This document shows positions 43,356 to 51,947 of a stretch of 64,000 nt of DNA, in pieces. Positions within the stretch are counted from its first letter, which is position 1. Each line of letters opens with the position of its first letter. The position numbers and the translations under genes are program-made. A model generated the notes under the pieces. The model saw only the letters and a program-made list of their open reading frames with translations, did no database searches and had not been told where the DNA came from. The DNA comes from Rhodococcus yunnanensis NBRC 103083 (GTDB taxonomy: Bacteria > Actinomycetota > Actinomycetes > Mycobacteriales > Mycobacteriaceae), in assembly GCF_001895005.1 (NCBI RefSeq), contig NZ_BCXH01000001.1, positions 620,001-684,000 on the forward strand. The letters run 5' to 3'.

Positions 43356-43562
43356 CGAGATCGCTCCCTCCGGCCGGAAAACTTTCGGTCCTTGCAGTCG
43401 TACCACCGATCGACACGAACTCTCGATCAGCACAGTCTACGTAGCCTGTCGCGGGGCGAACCCTTTCGAGAAACACGTTTCAATCGACAATACTGTGGAC
43501 CGGCGCGTGCGCCCAACCACGGCGCGGCGTCCATCGTCACATCGAACCCGGTGCTCGCAGAA

Positions 43563-43568
43563 TAGGGT
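43563..43568 (+). promoter_or_regulatory. -10 element for leaderless glutaminase mRNA
   Basis: TAGGGT lies six bases before ATG 43575 with no ribosome binding site. Elsewhere in the 219-base divergent region with dxs there is a 12-base imperfect palindrome (GAAACACGTTTC, 43470-43481) that could be an operator. Confidence 0.55.
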
Positions 43569-43574
43569 TACCTC

Positions 43575-45401
43575 ATGACGACGGTGGTGGACGAGATACT
43601 TCGACATGTCTTCGACGTGTGCCGAGACAACACGTCGGGAGCGGTGGCCGACTACATTCCGGAACTTGCTGCGGTGGCCGCCGACGGATTCGGGATCGCA
43701 CTGGCGACGAGCGACGGACACGTCTACGAGGTCGGAGACACCCAGACCTCGTTCACGATTCAATCCATCTCGAAGCCGTTCACGTACGGCCTCGCACTCG
43801 CCGACAACGGCGAGGACGCGGTCGCCCGCAAGATCGACATCGAGCCGTCGGGTGAGCCGTTCAACGAGATCAGCCTCGATCCGATCACCGAGCGTCCGCG
43901 CAACCCGATGATCAACGCGGGGGCCATCACCTCCGCGTCGTTGATCGCCGGTCGGTCACCCGGCGACAGGTTCGAGAGAATTCGGCAGGCCTACTCGCGC
44001 TATGCCGGAAGACAATTGACGTTCAACGATGCGGTGTACCGATCCGAGGCGAGGACCGGCAACCGTAACCGCGCCATCGGCTACATGCTGCGCTCGTTCG
44101 ACATCATCGAGGACGATCCGGATATCGCGGTGGACCTGTATTTTCGGCAGTGCTCCATCGACGTGACTGCGGCCGACCTGTCGATGATGGCGGCGACGAT
44201 GGCCAACAACGGAGTCAACCCGAGAACACGGGAACGCGCCCTGTCCCCTGCGCTCGTCGAACGGGTACTGAGCGTCATGACGACCTGCGGCATGTACGAC
44301 GGCGCAGGCGACTGGGTCGCTCGGGTGGGCATGCCTGCCAAGAGTGGCGTCGGCGGCGGAGTGCTCGCCGTTCTCCCCGGACAGATGGGCATAGCCGTCT
44401 ACTCACCGCGGCTCGATCAGCATGGAAACAGCGTGCGCGGAGTCGCGGCGTGCCGGGAGCTGTCGAGCAAGCTCGAATTGCACTTCCTGCACGTGACGCG
44501 CGCCGCGAGGTCGGCGATTCGTGGGCGCTACACCGTGGGCGAGGCGCCGTCACGTAAACGTCGGAGCGAGACCGAACAGGACGCTCTGGCCCGGTTCGGG
44601 GATCGAGCAAGGGTCTACGAACTCCACGGCGATCTGTTGTTCTCGGGAGCGGAGACCGCGGTGCGAGAGATCGGCAACCTGGACGACGAGTTGGACGCGC
44701 TCGTGATCGACGTCCGCGGCGTCGACGAGGTCAGCGACATCGCCCGCACCATGTTCGACAACCTGCGCACGCAGCTCGCCGCCACCGGTTGCCGCGCATC
44801 CATCGTCGACCCGCGCGGGATAATGGGTCGCACGGCGTCGAGCATCGACCCCGAGGATCCCGCGGGCCGCGTCTTCGGCGATCTCGGCTCCGGCATCCGG
44901 TGGGCCGAAGAGCTGGTCCTGGATCGGTACTGCGCCGGACCTCGGCAACCGTTGAAGATCACCACCGAACACCATCCTGTGCTGACCGGCCTCACCGCCG
45001 ATCAGTACGAGAAGGTCGCGGCACTCCTCGAGCAGAGGCACTTCGCCCGCGGCGAGACGATAGTGCGGGCTGGCGATTCGGCCGCGGGCCTGTTCCTGGT
45101 ACTCGCGGGCGAGGTGAGCTCCACGTACGAGTCCCGCGACGGCGGCAGGCAGAGAATCTCGACGCTGTCTCCCGGAATGAGTTTCGGGGAGATGCCCCTG
45201 CTTGCAGGCACACGGTTCCTGCTGGACTTCTGCGCGGACACACCCTTGACCGTCGCAGTGATGACGGTGGACGATTTCCGATCGCTGACCGACAATGCTC
45301 CCGAGGTGAAACTGGCACTGCTGAGCAACCTGGCAGCAGGGGCCTACATGCAGATGAACACAGCGATAAAGTCGCTGGGGCACTTCGACGTCGGGCGATG
45401 A
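43575..45401 (+). CDS. glsA: Glutaminase A fused to STAS and cyclic nucleotide-binding domains
   Basis: The 608-residue protein has three parts. A beta-lactamase-like glutaminase (about 1-310) has the catalytic Ser-x-x-Lys at S64 and K67 (QSISKPF), with NPMINAGAI and AKSGVGGG segments. A STAS domain spans about 341-455. A cyclic nucleotide-binding domain (about 470-595) has ARGETIVRAGD and a phosphate-binding-like GMSFGEMPLL. Glutaminase turns glutamine into glutamate and ammonia; the other two domains suggest control by a nucleotide and by partner binding, as STAS domains do in anti-sigma antagonists. A hairpin covers the last codons. I have no evidence which nucleotide binds. Confidence 0.92.
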   Translation: MTTVVDEILRHVFDVCRDNTSGAVADYIPELAAVAADGFGIALATSDGHVYEVGDTQTSFTIQSISKPFTYGLALADNGEDAVARKIDIEPSGEPFNEISLDPITERPRNPMINAGAITSASLIAGRSPGDRFERIRQAYSRYAGRQLTFNDAVYRSEARTGNRNRAIGYMLRSFDIIEDDPDIAVDLYFRQCSIDVTAADLSMMAATMANNGVNPRTRERALSPALVERVLSVMTTCGMYDGAGDWVARVGMPAKSGVGGGVLAVLPGQMGIAVYSPRLDQHGNSVRGVAACRELSSKLELHFLHVTRAARSAIRGRYTVGEAPSRKRRSETEQDALARFGDRARVYELHGDLLFSGAETAVREIGNLDDELDALVIDVRGVDEVSDIARTMFDNLRTQLAATGCRASIVDPRGIMGRTASSIDPEDPAGRVFGDLGSGIRWAEELVLDRYCAGPRQPLKITTEHHPVLTGLTADQYEKVAALLEQRHFARGETIVRAGDSAAGLFLVLAGEVSSTYESRDGGRQRISTLSPGMSFGEMPLLAGTRFLLDFCADTPLTVAVMTVDDFRSLTDNAPEVKLALLSNLAAGAYMQMNTAIKSLGHFDVGR

Positions 45402-45421
45402 GTCGCCCGACGTCGAAGTGC
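45380..45421. terminator. 19-bp hairpin enclosing the glutaminase stop codon
   Basis: Perfect 19-bp arms (45380-45398 and 45403-45421) with a 4-base loop that contains the TGA stop. The last codons of the gene form the left arm. It lies between glsA and the convergent rskA (stop at 45442) and can serve both. There is no T-tract. Confidence 0.8.
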
Positions 45422-45441
45422 ACGATCCACGCTCTGCGCCG

Positions 45442-46194
45442 CTAGGCGGACAGGCTCACCATCGTCAACACCTCGGTGGGTTGTGGGGAACCGCCTGCAG
45501 GCTCGAGCGAGAACGCGAAGTTGGTCGACGCACCCATGCCGCCGATGACCGTCTCGTCGCCGTTCGCCAACTGATCCGAGGTCACCAGTCCTACCGACCG
45601 AGGTGTGCCGTCGACGAACCACATCTGATAGTCCTTGCCCGCTTCGGGCGTAGCGACGCCGTCGAGCGTGACGACCACCGAATCCGACTCCCGCGAGTAC
45701 GACACGGTTGCGGTGCCGCCGCCGGGGAACTCGGCGGTGGCCTGCCGTGCGTCCGGCGACGCCACGATCTGTTCGGCCTGCGTCGGTGTCGGGTCGTTGC
45801 CGAGGACCTGCGAGGCAACGACTCCGCCACCGACAAGGACGACGACGGCAGCCGCGGCGGCGAGGATCGTGGTGCGCCACTTGCTGCTTCGACGCTCGCG
45901 GTGGCCCGCCATGGACGTCACGTTCGACCGAGGACTCGGTACGACCTGGGCGTTGCGTGGAATCTCGTTCAGGACGCGAGTTTTCAGCTCCTCGGGCGGC
46001 GGAGTGGCATCGAGCACCGATGCCAGTGCCAACGTCTCCTGAATTTCACTCACGAGAATGTTGAACTGGACACGGGCCGTGTAGTCGACCGATTCCAGAT
46101 CCTGTTCGATCTCGGCCTGTTCGGCCGAGCTGACCGCGTGGAGTGCGTACACCTCCGCTGCGTCGAGCAATCGCTGTCGAGATGCCTCGCTCAT
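45442..46194 (-). CDS. rskA: Anti-sigma-K factor RskA
   Basis: RskA is a membrane protein that holds sigma factor K inactive until regulated proteolysis releases it. The 250-residue product has a cytoplasmic sigma-binding domain (about 1-75, with VYALHAVSSAEQAEIE), one membrane helix (about 108-130), and an outer domain of the RskA type ending in PAGGSPQPTEVLTMVSLS. ATG 46194 overlaps the sigK stop by four bases. The frame is open further upstream within sigK, a shadow. The outer domain probably senses redox or another cell-envelope signal through proteases. Confidence 0.92.
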   Translation of the reverse strand: MSEASRQRLLDAAEVYALHAVSSAEQAEIEQDLESVDYTARVQFNILVSEIQETLALASVLDATPPPEELKTRVLNEIPRNAQVVPSPRSNVTSMAGHRERRSSKWRTTILAAAAAVVVLVGGGVVASQVLGNDPTPTQAEQIVASPDARQATAEFPGGGTATVSYSRESDSVVVTLDGVATPEAGKDYQMWFVDGTPRSVGLVTSDQLANGDETVIGGMGASTNFAFSLEPAGGSPQPTEVLTMVSLSA

Positions 46195-46877
46195 GAGGGT
46201 GTCACCCCCAAACATGTCTTCAACTTGATCAGTCCGTCCCGTATTCGCGATTTGATGGTCGGTACGGCGACCCCGAGCCGTTCCGCAACCTCGCGGTAAG
46301 TCCAACCGCTGTAATAAGCCATTCGTACCGACTCGCGCTGCGTATCGGTCAGAGTCTCGAGACACGCGATCACGGCGTCGGATTCGAGCCGCTGCGTCAC
46401 GGCCTCCAGCACCTCGTCGTGCTCGGGTGTATGGCTGATCGCGCCGTACGCCGCTTCACGATCGGTTCCCGATTGCTCGGACCGCACCCTGTCGACGGCA
46501 CGCCGATGCGACAGGGTCATGATCCAGGCGAGCGGGCTCCCCTGGTTCGGGTCGTAGTTGGGCGCCGACCGCCAGATCTGGAGAAAGACCTCCTGGGTCG
46601 TCTCCTCGCTGTAACCAGGATCACGAAGAACACGCAGCACCATGCCGTATACACGTGCAGATGTGGCGTCGTACAACTCACTGAAGGCACGTTGATCGCC
46701 CTGAGCGACCGCTGCCATCAGCCGACGAAGTCGTTCGGCCTCGTCCGCCCGCAGATTGCGCAACTGTGCGCTGGGAACAGCACACGCTGCACCGTCTACG
46801 TCTTCGGATACCGACGGGTTGTCTTCTGAATCGGATGTTCCCTGGTGCGGCGAACCCGGACTCGGGCTGGTACTCAC
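46191..46877 (-). CDS. sigK: ECF sigma factor SigK
   Basis: SigK directs RNA polymerase to a small regulon of secreted and redox-related genes in mycobacteria. The 228-residue product from GTG 46877 has sigma region 2 (about 56-130, [16 protein letters not shown] then [12 protein letters not shown]) and region 4 (about 170-222, [22 protein letters not shown]). An in-frame ATG at 46940 could add 21 residues and lies closer to the predicted start of transcription, so the N-terminus is uncertain. rskA follows with an overlap. A SigK-type promoter upstream suggests that it activates itself. Confidence 0.93.
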   Translation of the reverse strand: MSTSPSPGSPHQGTSDSEDNPSVSEDVDGAACAVPSAQLRNLRADEAERLRRLMAAVAQGDQRAFSELYDATSARVYGMVLRVLRDPGYSEETTQEVFLQIWRSAPNYDPNQGSPLAWIMTLSHRRAVDRVRSEQSGTDREAAYGAISHTPEHDEVLEAVTQRLESDAVIACLETLTDTQRESVRMAYYSGWTYREVAERLGVAVPTIKSRIRDGLIKLKTCLGVTPS

Positions 46878-46985
46878 CGGAACAAGGTCCCAACAGATTC
46901 GACTCTGATCGCGTTCATTGATCAAGAGCGTAGTGCTCATGTGGCTCTCACACCGAAACCTCCGCGTTTTCCCGCCGCACACCAT

Positions 46986-47012
46986 ATTCGGCACACAACC
47001 CGAAATGGATGG
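46986..47012 (-). promoter_or_regulatory. SigK-type promoter upstream of sigK
   Basis: On the minus strand CCATCC (47007-47012) and CCGAAT (46986-46991) are 15 bases apart. These are the -35 and -10 elements reported for M. tuberculosis SigK promoters. They lie upstream of sigK, so the pair sigK-rskA is probably autoregulated. The spacing is one or two bases shorter than I recall for the mycobacterial sites. Confidence 0.7.
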
Positions 47013-47066
47013 CCGAGGTTGGAAAATGAATTGCACACCGAGACCGAATCGGACATTGTTGGAGGA

Positions 47067-48050
47067 ATGGGACAGACGCCTGCAATCGAGACCCTGGGCC
47101 TGATCAAGCGGTTCGGGGCAACCACAGCGGTCGACGGGATCGACCTGACCGTCCCCAGCGGTGGGGTGTACGGCGTTCTCGGCCCCAACGGTGCCGGAAA
47201 GACCACCACGATCCGCATGTTGGCGACACTTCTTCCGCTCGACGGCGGGCTCGCACGTGTCCTCGGGCACGATGTGGCCACCGAAGCCGATTCGATCCGC
47301 AGCAAAGTCTCCCTCACCGGCCAGTTCGCCTCACTCGACGAGGATCTCACCGGAATCGAGAACCTCGTCCTGCTGGCGCGGCTCTACGGCTATTCCCGCC
47401 CGGCAGCGCGCTCGCGCGCGGAGGAACTGCTCGCGGCCTTCGGAATCGCGGACGCCGGGAGTCGGCAGGTGAAGACCTATTCGGGCGGCATGCGGCGCCG
47501 AGTCGACATCGCTGCGAGCATCATCGTGACACCGGAACTCATCTTCCTCGACGAGCCGACCACCGGTCTCGACCCACGAAGCCGAAACCAGGTGTGGGAC
47601 ATCGTCCGTGCGTTGGTCGCCGGTGGCACGACGGTTCTGCTGACCACGCAGTATCTGGACGAAGCCGACCAACTCGCCGGTCGAATCGCGGTCATCGACC
47701 GAGGCAAGGTCATCGCCGAGGGCACGACCGGCGAACTCAAGGCGTCGGTCGGCTCGGGTTCGTTGCACGTACGGGTTCTCGACCCCGCACGCCGCAGCGC
47801 CGCCGCCGACATTCTGCGCACCATCCTGGCGGAACAGGTATTCGAAGAAGCAGATTCTGCTGCCATCTCCGCCCGGCTGGATTCGACATCGTCCGTCGCC
47901 GCAGCTCTGCCTGCCTTCGAAGCAGCCGGAATAGGCATCGCATCCTTCGCCATCGGCCAGCCGAGCCTCGACGAGGTGTTTCTCGCGTTGACCGGCCACA
48001 CCACCGAGAACGACACCGCAGACGACACAGTCGGGGAGCACACGACATGA
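47067..48050 (+). CDS. ABC exporter ATP-binding protein (DrrA-type)
   Basis: The 327-residue ATPase has Walker [11 protein letters not shown], the Q-loop in LTGQFASLD, the signature YSGGMRRR, Walker B LIFLDEP and a C-terminal extension typical of the daunorubicin-resistance DrrA group. It would power the permease encoded next, whose start overlaps its stop. The start ATG 47067 has GGAGGA directly beside it, too close to act as a ribosome binding site; CATTGT seven bases upstream may make the mRNA leaderless. It probably exports a drug or lipid. It diverges from sigK across about 190 bases. Confidence 0.9.
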   Translation: MGQTPAIETLGLIKRFGATTAVDGIDLTVPSGGVYGVLGPNGAGKTTTIRMLATLLPLDGGLARVLGHDVATEADSIRSKVSLTGQFASLDEDLTGIENLVLLARLYGYSRPAARSRAEELLAAFGIADAGSRQVKTYSGGMRRRVDIAASIIVTPELIFLDEPTTGLDPRSRNQVWDIVRALVAGGTTVLLTTQYLDEADQLAGRIAVIDRGKVIAEGTTGELKASVGSGSLHVRVLDPARRSAAADILRTILAEQVFEEADSAAISARLDSTSSVAAALPAFEAAGIGIASFAIGQPSLDEVFLALTGHTTENDTADDTVGEHTT

Positions 48051-48886
48051 GCACATCGACCACCTCGCCGTCGACCTCGGCCGATGCGATATCGGACGTT
48101 CTTCGCACCGCTGGGCCCCGCCCGCCCCGGCCGTCGGCACTGTCGACGTCGCTCTCGTTCGGGTGGCGAGCACTCCTGCGGATCAAGCACGTCCCCGAGC
48201 AACTGTTCGACGTGACGATGTTCCCCATCATGTTCACCCTGCTGTTCACCTACCTCTTCGGCGGTGCACTCGCAGGATCGACCGAGGCCTACATCCAGTT
48301 CCTGCTTCCCGGCATTCTCGTGCAGACGGTCGTCATGATCACCATGTACACCGGCGTCACCCTCAACAAGGACATCGAGAAGGGAGTCTTCGACCGGTTC
48401 CGTTCGTTGCCGATCTGGCGCCCGTCTCCCCTGGTCGGGGCGTTGTTCGGCGATGTGGCCCGATACACGCTCGCGTCGGTGATCGTGCTGATCCTCGGCG
48501 TGATCATCGGCTTTCGGCCGGCCGGTGGCGTTCCGGGCGTGGTGGCCTCGATCGTGCTGCTGCTGGTGTTCTCGTTCTGCCTGTCGTGGGTGTGGACGAT
48601 GATCGCGATGATCGTGCGCACCGAAGCCGCTGTCATGGGCGTGTCGATGTTCATCCTGTTTCCGCTGACGTTCGCCAGCAACATCTTCGTCGACCCGCAG
48701 ACAATGCCCGGGTGGCTCCGAGCCTTCGTCGAGGTCAACCCGGTGAGCTTCCTGGTCACCTCGATCCGTTCGCTGATGGCAGGCGATCCCGATGTGACCG
48801 CGCTCGCAGTCACGGCAGCAATGTGCGCGGGTTTCCTGGTGATCTTCGGTCCGATAACGATGCGCCTGTACAACCGCAAGACGTAG
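48047..48886 (+). CDS. ABC exporter permease (DrrB-type)
   Basis: The 279-residue protein belongs to the ABC-2 permease family. A cytoplasmic N-terminus is followed by six hydrophobic segments. The conserved [19 protein letters not shown] segment precedes helix 3, as in DrrB-like permeases. The start ATG 48047 overlaps the ATPase stop (ATGA), so the two form a translationally coupled exporter. The frame is open well upstream inside the ATPase gene, a shadow. Substrate could be an antibiotic or lipid-like compound. It converges with the CGNR gene seven bases after its stop. Confidence 0.9.
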   Translation: MSTSTTSPSTSADAISDVLRTAGPRPPRPSALSTSLSFGWRALLRIKHVPEQLFDVTMFPIMFTLLFTYLFGGALAGSTEAYIQFLLPGILVQTVVMITMYTGVTLNKDIEKGVFDRFRSLPIWRPSPLVGALFGDVARYTLASVIVLILGVIIGFRPAGGVPGVVASIVLLLVFSFCLSWVWTMIAMIVRTEAAVMGVSMFILFPLTFASNIFVDPQTMPGWLRAFVEVNPVSFLVTSIRSLMAGDPDVTALAVTAAMCAGFLVIFGPITMRLYNRKT

Positions 48887-48893
48887 GGACCCG

Positions 48894-49418
48894 CTACCGC
48901 AACACCGTTCGCGCCCGGTGACGGCGCACGGCATCACGGTTGGAGCAGACGGTGCCGCAGTACCGCTGGCGACCGGTTCTCGACACATCGGCGAACACGA
49001 GATCGCAGTCGTCGGCGGCGCATCGACCCAGCCGGGACATGCCGCGTCCGGTGAGATGCAACGCGGTCCCGACGGCAACGAGCGCTCTGACCACGGATCC
49101 GAGCGCAATGTTCGGGTCGCGATAGTGCATGTGCCAACCGTCGTCGGCGTGATTGGTCACTCGCGGATATGCGGATGCGCTCGCCAGCAGTCCGTTGAGG
49201 ATGTTCGCGCGCGCCTCGTCGCTGTCGGCGTCGACGACGGTGACCCAGTCCGCGAGAAACACGGCGGTATCGGCCAGGTCGGCATCGGTGGGTTCGGTGT
49301 CGACGACGAGTCCGCCTTCCCGACACCGACGCCCCAGTTCCTCGGCGGACTCGGGCGGTGAGTTGTACAGGTCGACACCCAGCTGTACCGCATACGTTCC
49401 GTAAGGGTTGATATGCAC
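48894..49418 (-). CDS. CGNR zinc-finger-like protein
   Basis: The 174-residue product shows a variable N-terminal stress-response-like domain (about 1-120) and a C-terminal zinc finger of the CGNR type. The cysteines lie in RCAADDCDLVF and YCGTVCSNRDAVRRHR (variant CSNR). Proteins of this type are thought to bind DNA as regulators. The GTG 49418 start has TGTAAT exactly six bases upstream, so the mRNA is probably leaderless. The open frame upstream to 49484 is unlikely. It diverges from the tiny Cys/His gene at 49444 across 25 bases. Targets are unknown. Confidence 0.85.
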   Translation of the reverse strand: MHINPYGTYAVQLGVDLYNSPPESAEELGRRCREGGLVVDTEPTDADLADTAVFLADWVTVVDADSDEARANILNGLLASASAYPRVTNHADDGWHMHYRDPNIALGSVVRALVAVGTALHLTGRGMSRLGRCAADDCDLVFADVSRTGRQRYCGTVCSNRDAVRRHRARTVLR

Positions 49419-49424
49419 AAGACC

Positions 49425-49430
49425 ATTACA
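49425..49430 (-). promoter_or_regulatory. -10 element for leaderless CGNR-gene mRNA
   Basis: TGTAAT on the minus strand, six bases before GTG 49418, with no ribosome binding site. The 25-base gap to the divergent small gene leaves no room for long leaders. Confidence 0.6.
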
Positions 49431-49443
49431 GCACAGTGAACAC

Positions 49444-49605
49444 ATGAGCACACACCCCGAGCACCATGACCATTGCTGGACCACCTCGAGCCGCCACGAG
49501 ACGAGTGAAGGGACGGTCGTCTATCACCGTTGCACGTGCGGCGCGCAGCGCATCGTCTCCACCGCGCTCGCCGTCCGTGGTCTCGTGGCCCTCGTCGATC
49601 GGTGA
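49444..49605 (+). CDS. Small Cys/His-rich protein
   Basis: A 53-residue product with a His/Cys cluster (HPEHHDHCW) and a second pair HRCTCG, compatible with one bound metal ion. ATG 49444 lies 25 bases from the divergent CGNR gene, and the frame ends four bases before the convergent binding-protein gene. I do not recognise the family, but the tidy fit between neighbours and the metal-like motif support a real gene. It has no membrane helix. Confidence 0.6.
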   Translation: MSTHPEHHDHCWTTSSRHETSEGTVVYHRCTCGAQRIVSTALAVRGLVALVDR

Positions 49606-49609
49606 TCGG

Positions 49610-50608
49610 TCAGGACTGCAGGCGCTGCGCTACCTCCGGAACCACCGCCGTCAGCGCGTACTCCTGCGACAGAATGGAATTGGTCGAATAGGACTTCGCG
49701 ACGACCGGATCGTCGAACACCAGGAACCGTCCGTCGCGCACGGCTGGTATCCGTTGGAACAGCGGATTGTCGGTGACCTCGGTCGGCGATTTCTCGATCG
49801 GGAAGATCACCACCACATCGGCATCGAGAGTGTCCAGGTTCTCCTCCGATATCGGCACCGAGAATCCCTTGGGAGTCAACGCGTCGACAGCTGGGTTGGA
49901 GACGAATCCGAGTTTCTTCATGAAAAGCAGCCGGGTGCTGTCGGAGATGTACGCCCCGAACCCTGTTCCGCTGAACGCCCCCACGGTGATCGTCTTTCCT
50001 GCGAACTCCGGGTTCTCGGCTGCCGCAGCAGTGAAGTCGGCGTCGAGTCCGTCCAACAGCTCGGCGCCCTTGTCGGTCTCCCCCAGCGCCGACGCGATCA
50101 TCGTGACCTGCTGCTCGACCGTCGTCAGGTAGTTGTCGGCGCCTTCCGGCAATGCGATGGTCGGCGCGATCTGCGACAACCGGTCGTACCGGGCCTGGTC
50201 ACCGGAGCTCTTGGTGTCGAGGATGACGTCGGGCTCCAGCGCAGCGACGGCTTCGTAGGACGGTTCCTGTGTGCCGATGATCTCGGGTGACGAGGTGTAG
50301 AGCCCGTCCGCCCATGGTCCGACGCCGTCTCCGCCGAACGCCAACCAGTCGCTGGCCCCGACCGGCTCGACACCGAGCGCAAGAGCTGTTTCGGCATCCG
50401 CCCACCCCAGTGCGACGACGCGTTCCGGGCGCGAATCCACGGTCACGTCACCGAATTTGGTATCGACCGTCACCGGAAACGCTCCGCCGGAAGCCGGAAC
50501 GCTTTCCGGCGAGTCCTCTGCGGACGAGGAACACGAGAGCACGCTACCGACAGCGGCCAGGATGACCGCGGTCGCGACAGTGCGGCGGGCCGAAAGTATA
50601 GGTTTCAA
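49610..50608 (-). CDS. Iron-siderophore-type substrate-binding lipoprotein
   Basis: The 332-residue product is a periplasmic-type binding protein of the FepB/FecB class. A TTG start at 50608 is supported by AGGAG eight bases upstream and gives a clean lipoprotein signal (MKPILSARRTVATAVILAAV, lipobox SVLSC). The mature part has VVALGWADAETALALGVEPVG and the long-helix two-lobe fold typical of class III binding proteins. No permease or ATPase lies nearby. I see no IdeR box upstream. It follows the RNA methyltransferase by 59 bases. Likely ligand is a ferric siderophore or heme. Confidence 0.88.
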   Translation of the reverse strand: MKPILSARRTVATAVILAAVGSVLSCSSSAEDSPESVPASGGAFPVTVDTKFGDVTVDSRPERVVALGWADAETALALGVEPVGASDWLAFGGDGVGPWADGLYTSSPEIIGTQEPSYEAVAALEPDVILDTKSSGDQARYDRLSQIAPTIALPEGADNYLTTVEQQVTMIASALGETDKGAELLDGLDADFTAAAAENPEFAGKTITVGAFSGTGFGAYISDSTRLLFMKKLGFVSNPAVDALTPKGFSVPISEENLDTLDADVVVIFPIEKSPTEVTDNPLFQRIPAVRDGRFLVFDDPVVAKSYSTNSILSQEYALTAVVPEVAQRLQS

Positions 50609-50667
50609 CGAGATCACTCCTGCGAAACTACGGCACACGCACTGTCGGCAGGGAGCCAGCTCTCACG

Positions 50668-51933
50668 TCACCGAACGAACAGAGCGATGCACTCCACATG
50701 ATGTGTCAGCGGAAAGGCATCGAAGCCGCGAAGTGACTCCAGTTCGAATCCCGCCTGCCGGTACAGACCGACGTCACGGGCGAAAGACGCCGGATCGCAG
50801 CCGATGTGCACTATCCGGCGCGGCGCCGATGCCGCGACAGCAGCGACGACATCCTTGCCCGCACCTGCACGCGGCGGGTCGAGGACGACGACATCAGGCG
50901 ACGGAAGCGACTCGATCGACCGTTCCACGCGTCCCGGCGCGAACCTGACCTGTGTCAGGTCCGCGAGAGCTGCCGAACCGTCGGCCGCGGCGCGCCGCGA
51001 GAACTCGACGCTGACGACCTGGCCGTCCTGCCCGGCCCCCGCCGCAACGCTCGCGGCGAAGACACCGACACCGCCGTACAGATCCCAGGCCACCTCACCG
51101 CGGCCGATGTCGGCCCAGTCGGCCACGACGTCGCTGTACGCCTGTGCGGCACCTCGATGTGCCTGCCAGAAACCGGTCGCGTCGAGCTCCCATTCGCGGC
51201 CCGACACGGTTTCGTGCACACGACCACTGCCCGACACCGGCCGCTCGGAACGTGGACGAGACGACGCGGCTCGGCGCGCCGACGCGCCGCGTCTGCCTGG
51301 AGAACGCCGACCGGTCGTCGATACCGCCGCCGGTGCGATTTCGACGACGTGACGCTCCCCCGCGCTGTCGAACGCAACTGCGAGTTCACTACCGGGCCGC
51401 CAGGAGGCGTCGGCCAACCCCTCGAACATTCCGGGGACTACCTGCGGGCACGAGAGATCGGTCACGATCGTCGAACTGCGGAATCGGTGGAATCCTGCGC
51501 GGCCGCTGCCATCGCACGCGAGCCTGACTCGGGTGCGCCATCCGGTTCCGTCGTCGGTGAGCGGCAACTCCTCGACGGTCACCTCGACGTCGATGCCCGC
51601 GATGCGGCGAAGTTGCTCGTTCACCACAGCCGATTTCATCGCGCGTCCCGCCGACAGGCTCGCGTGCGAGTAGTCGCAGCATCCGGAGCCACCCGGCCCC
51701 GAGATCGGGCATACGGGAGCAACCCGATCGTCGGACGCCGTCACGATCTCGATCGCGTCGGCGCGGCAGAACGAACCACCGCGATCCTCGGTCACCTTGG
51801 CGAGCACGACCTCGCCTGGCAGGCCGTGCCGGACGAACATCACTCGCCCGTCGTGCCGCGCAACACAGAATCCTCCGTGTCCCGCTGACCCGAGGGTGAC
51901 CTCGATCGTGCGTCCCGTCCAGTTTTCCGTCAT
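50668..51933 (-). CDS. TRAM-domain class I RNA uridine methyltransferase
   Basis: The 421-residue protein resembles RlmC/RlmD/TrmA methyltransferases that make 5-methyluridine in rRNA or tRNA. It has an N-terminal TRAM domain (about 8-60) and the SAM motif AWDLYGGVGVFAAS. DPPRAGAGKDV carries the catalytic base, and the nucleophile cysteine lies in HIGCDPASFARD. The cysteines of the usual iron-sulfur cluster are altered: C75, C85 and C86 in PVCPISGPGGSGCCDY, with a later LSCPQVV. M. tuberculosis has this gene (Rv2689c) in the same place. It lies 14 bases after the permease gene upstream. Confidence 0.9.
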   Translation of the reverse strand: MTENWTGRTIEVTLGSAGHGGFCVARHDGRVMFVRHGLPGEVVLAKVTEDRGGSFCRADAIEIVTASDDRVAPVCPISGPGGSGCCDYSHASLSAGRAMKSAVVNEQLRRIAGIDVEVTVEELPLTDDGTGWRTRVRLACDGSGRAGFHRFRSSTIVTDLSCPQVVPGMFEGLADASWRPGSELAVAFDSAGERHVVEIAPAAVSTTGRRSPGRRGASARRAASSRPRSERPVSGSGRVHETVSGREWELDATGFWQAHRGAAQAYSDVVADWADIGRGEVAWDLYGGVGVFAASVAAGAGQDGQVVSVEFSRRAAADGSAALADLTQVRFAPGRVERSIESLPSPDVVVLDPPRAGAGKDVVAAVAASAPRRIVHIGCDPASFARDVGLYRQAGFELESLRGFDAFPLTHHVECIALFVR

Positions 51934-51947
51934 CGACTCGATCCTTC

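Noticed and set aside
43461..43481. LexA-like sequence between dxs and glsA
   Set aside because: CGAA and TTCG are present but the spacing is two bases short of the LexA consensus; the nearby GAAACACGTTTC palindrome is noted only as a possible operator.
50609..50667. IdeR/DtxR box upstream of the iron-type binding protein
   Set aside because: No sequence close to TTAGGTTAGGCTAACCTAA is present in the gap.
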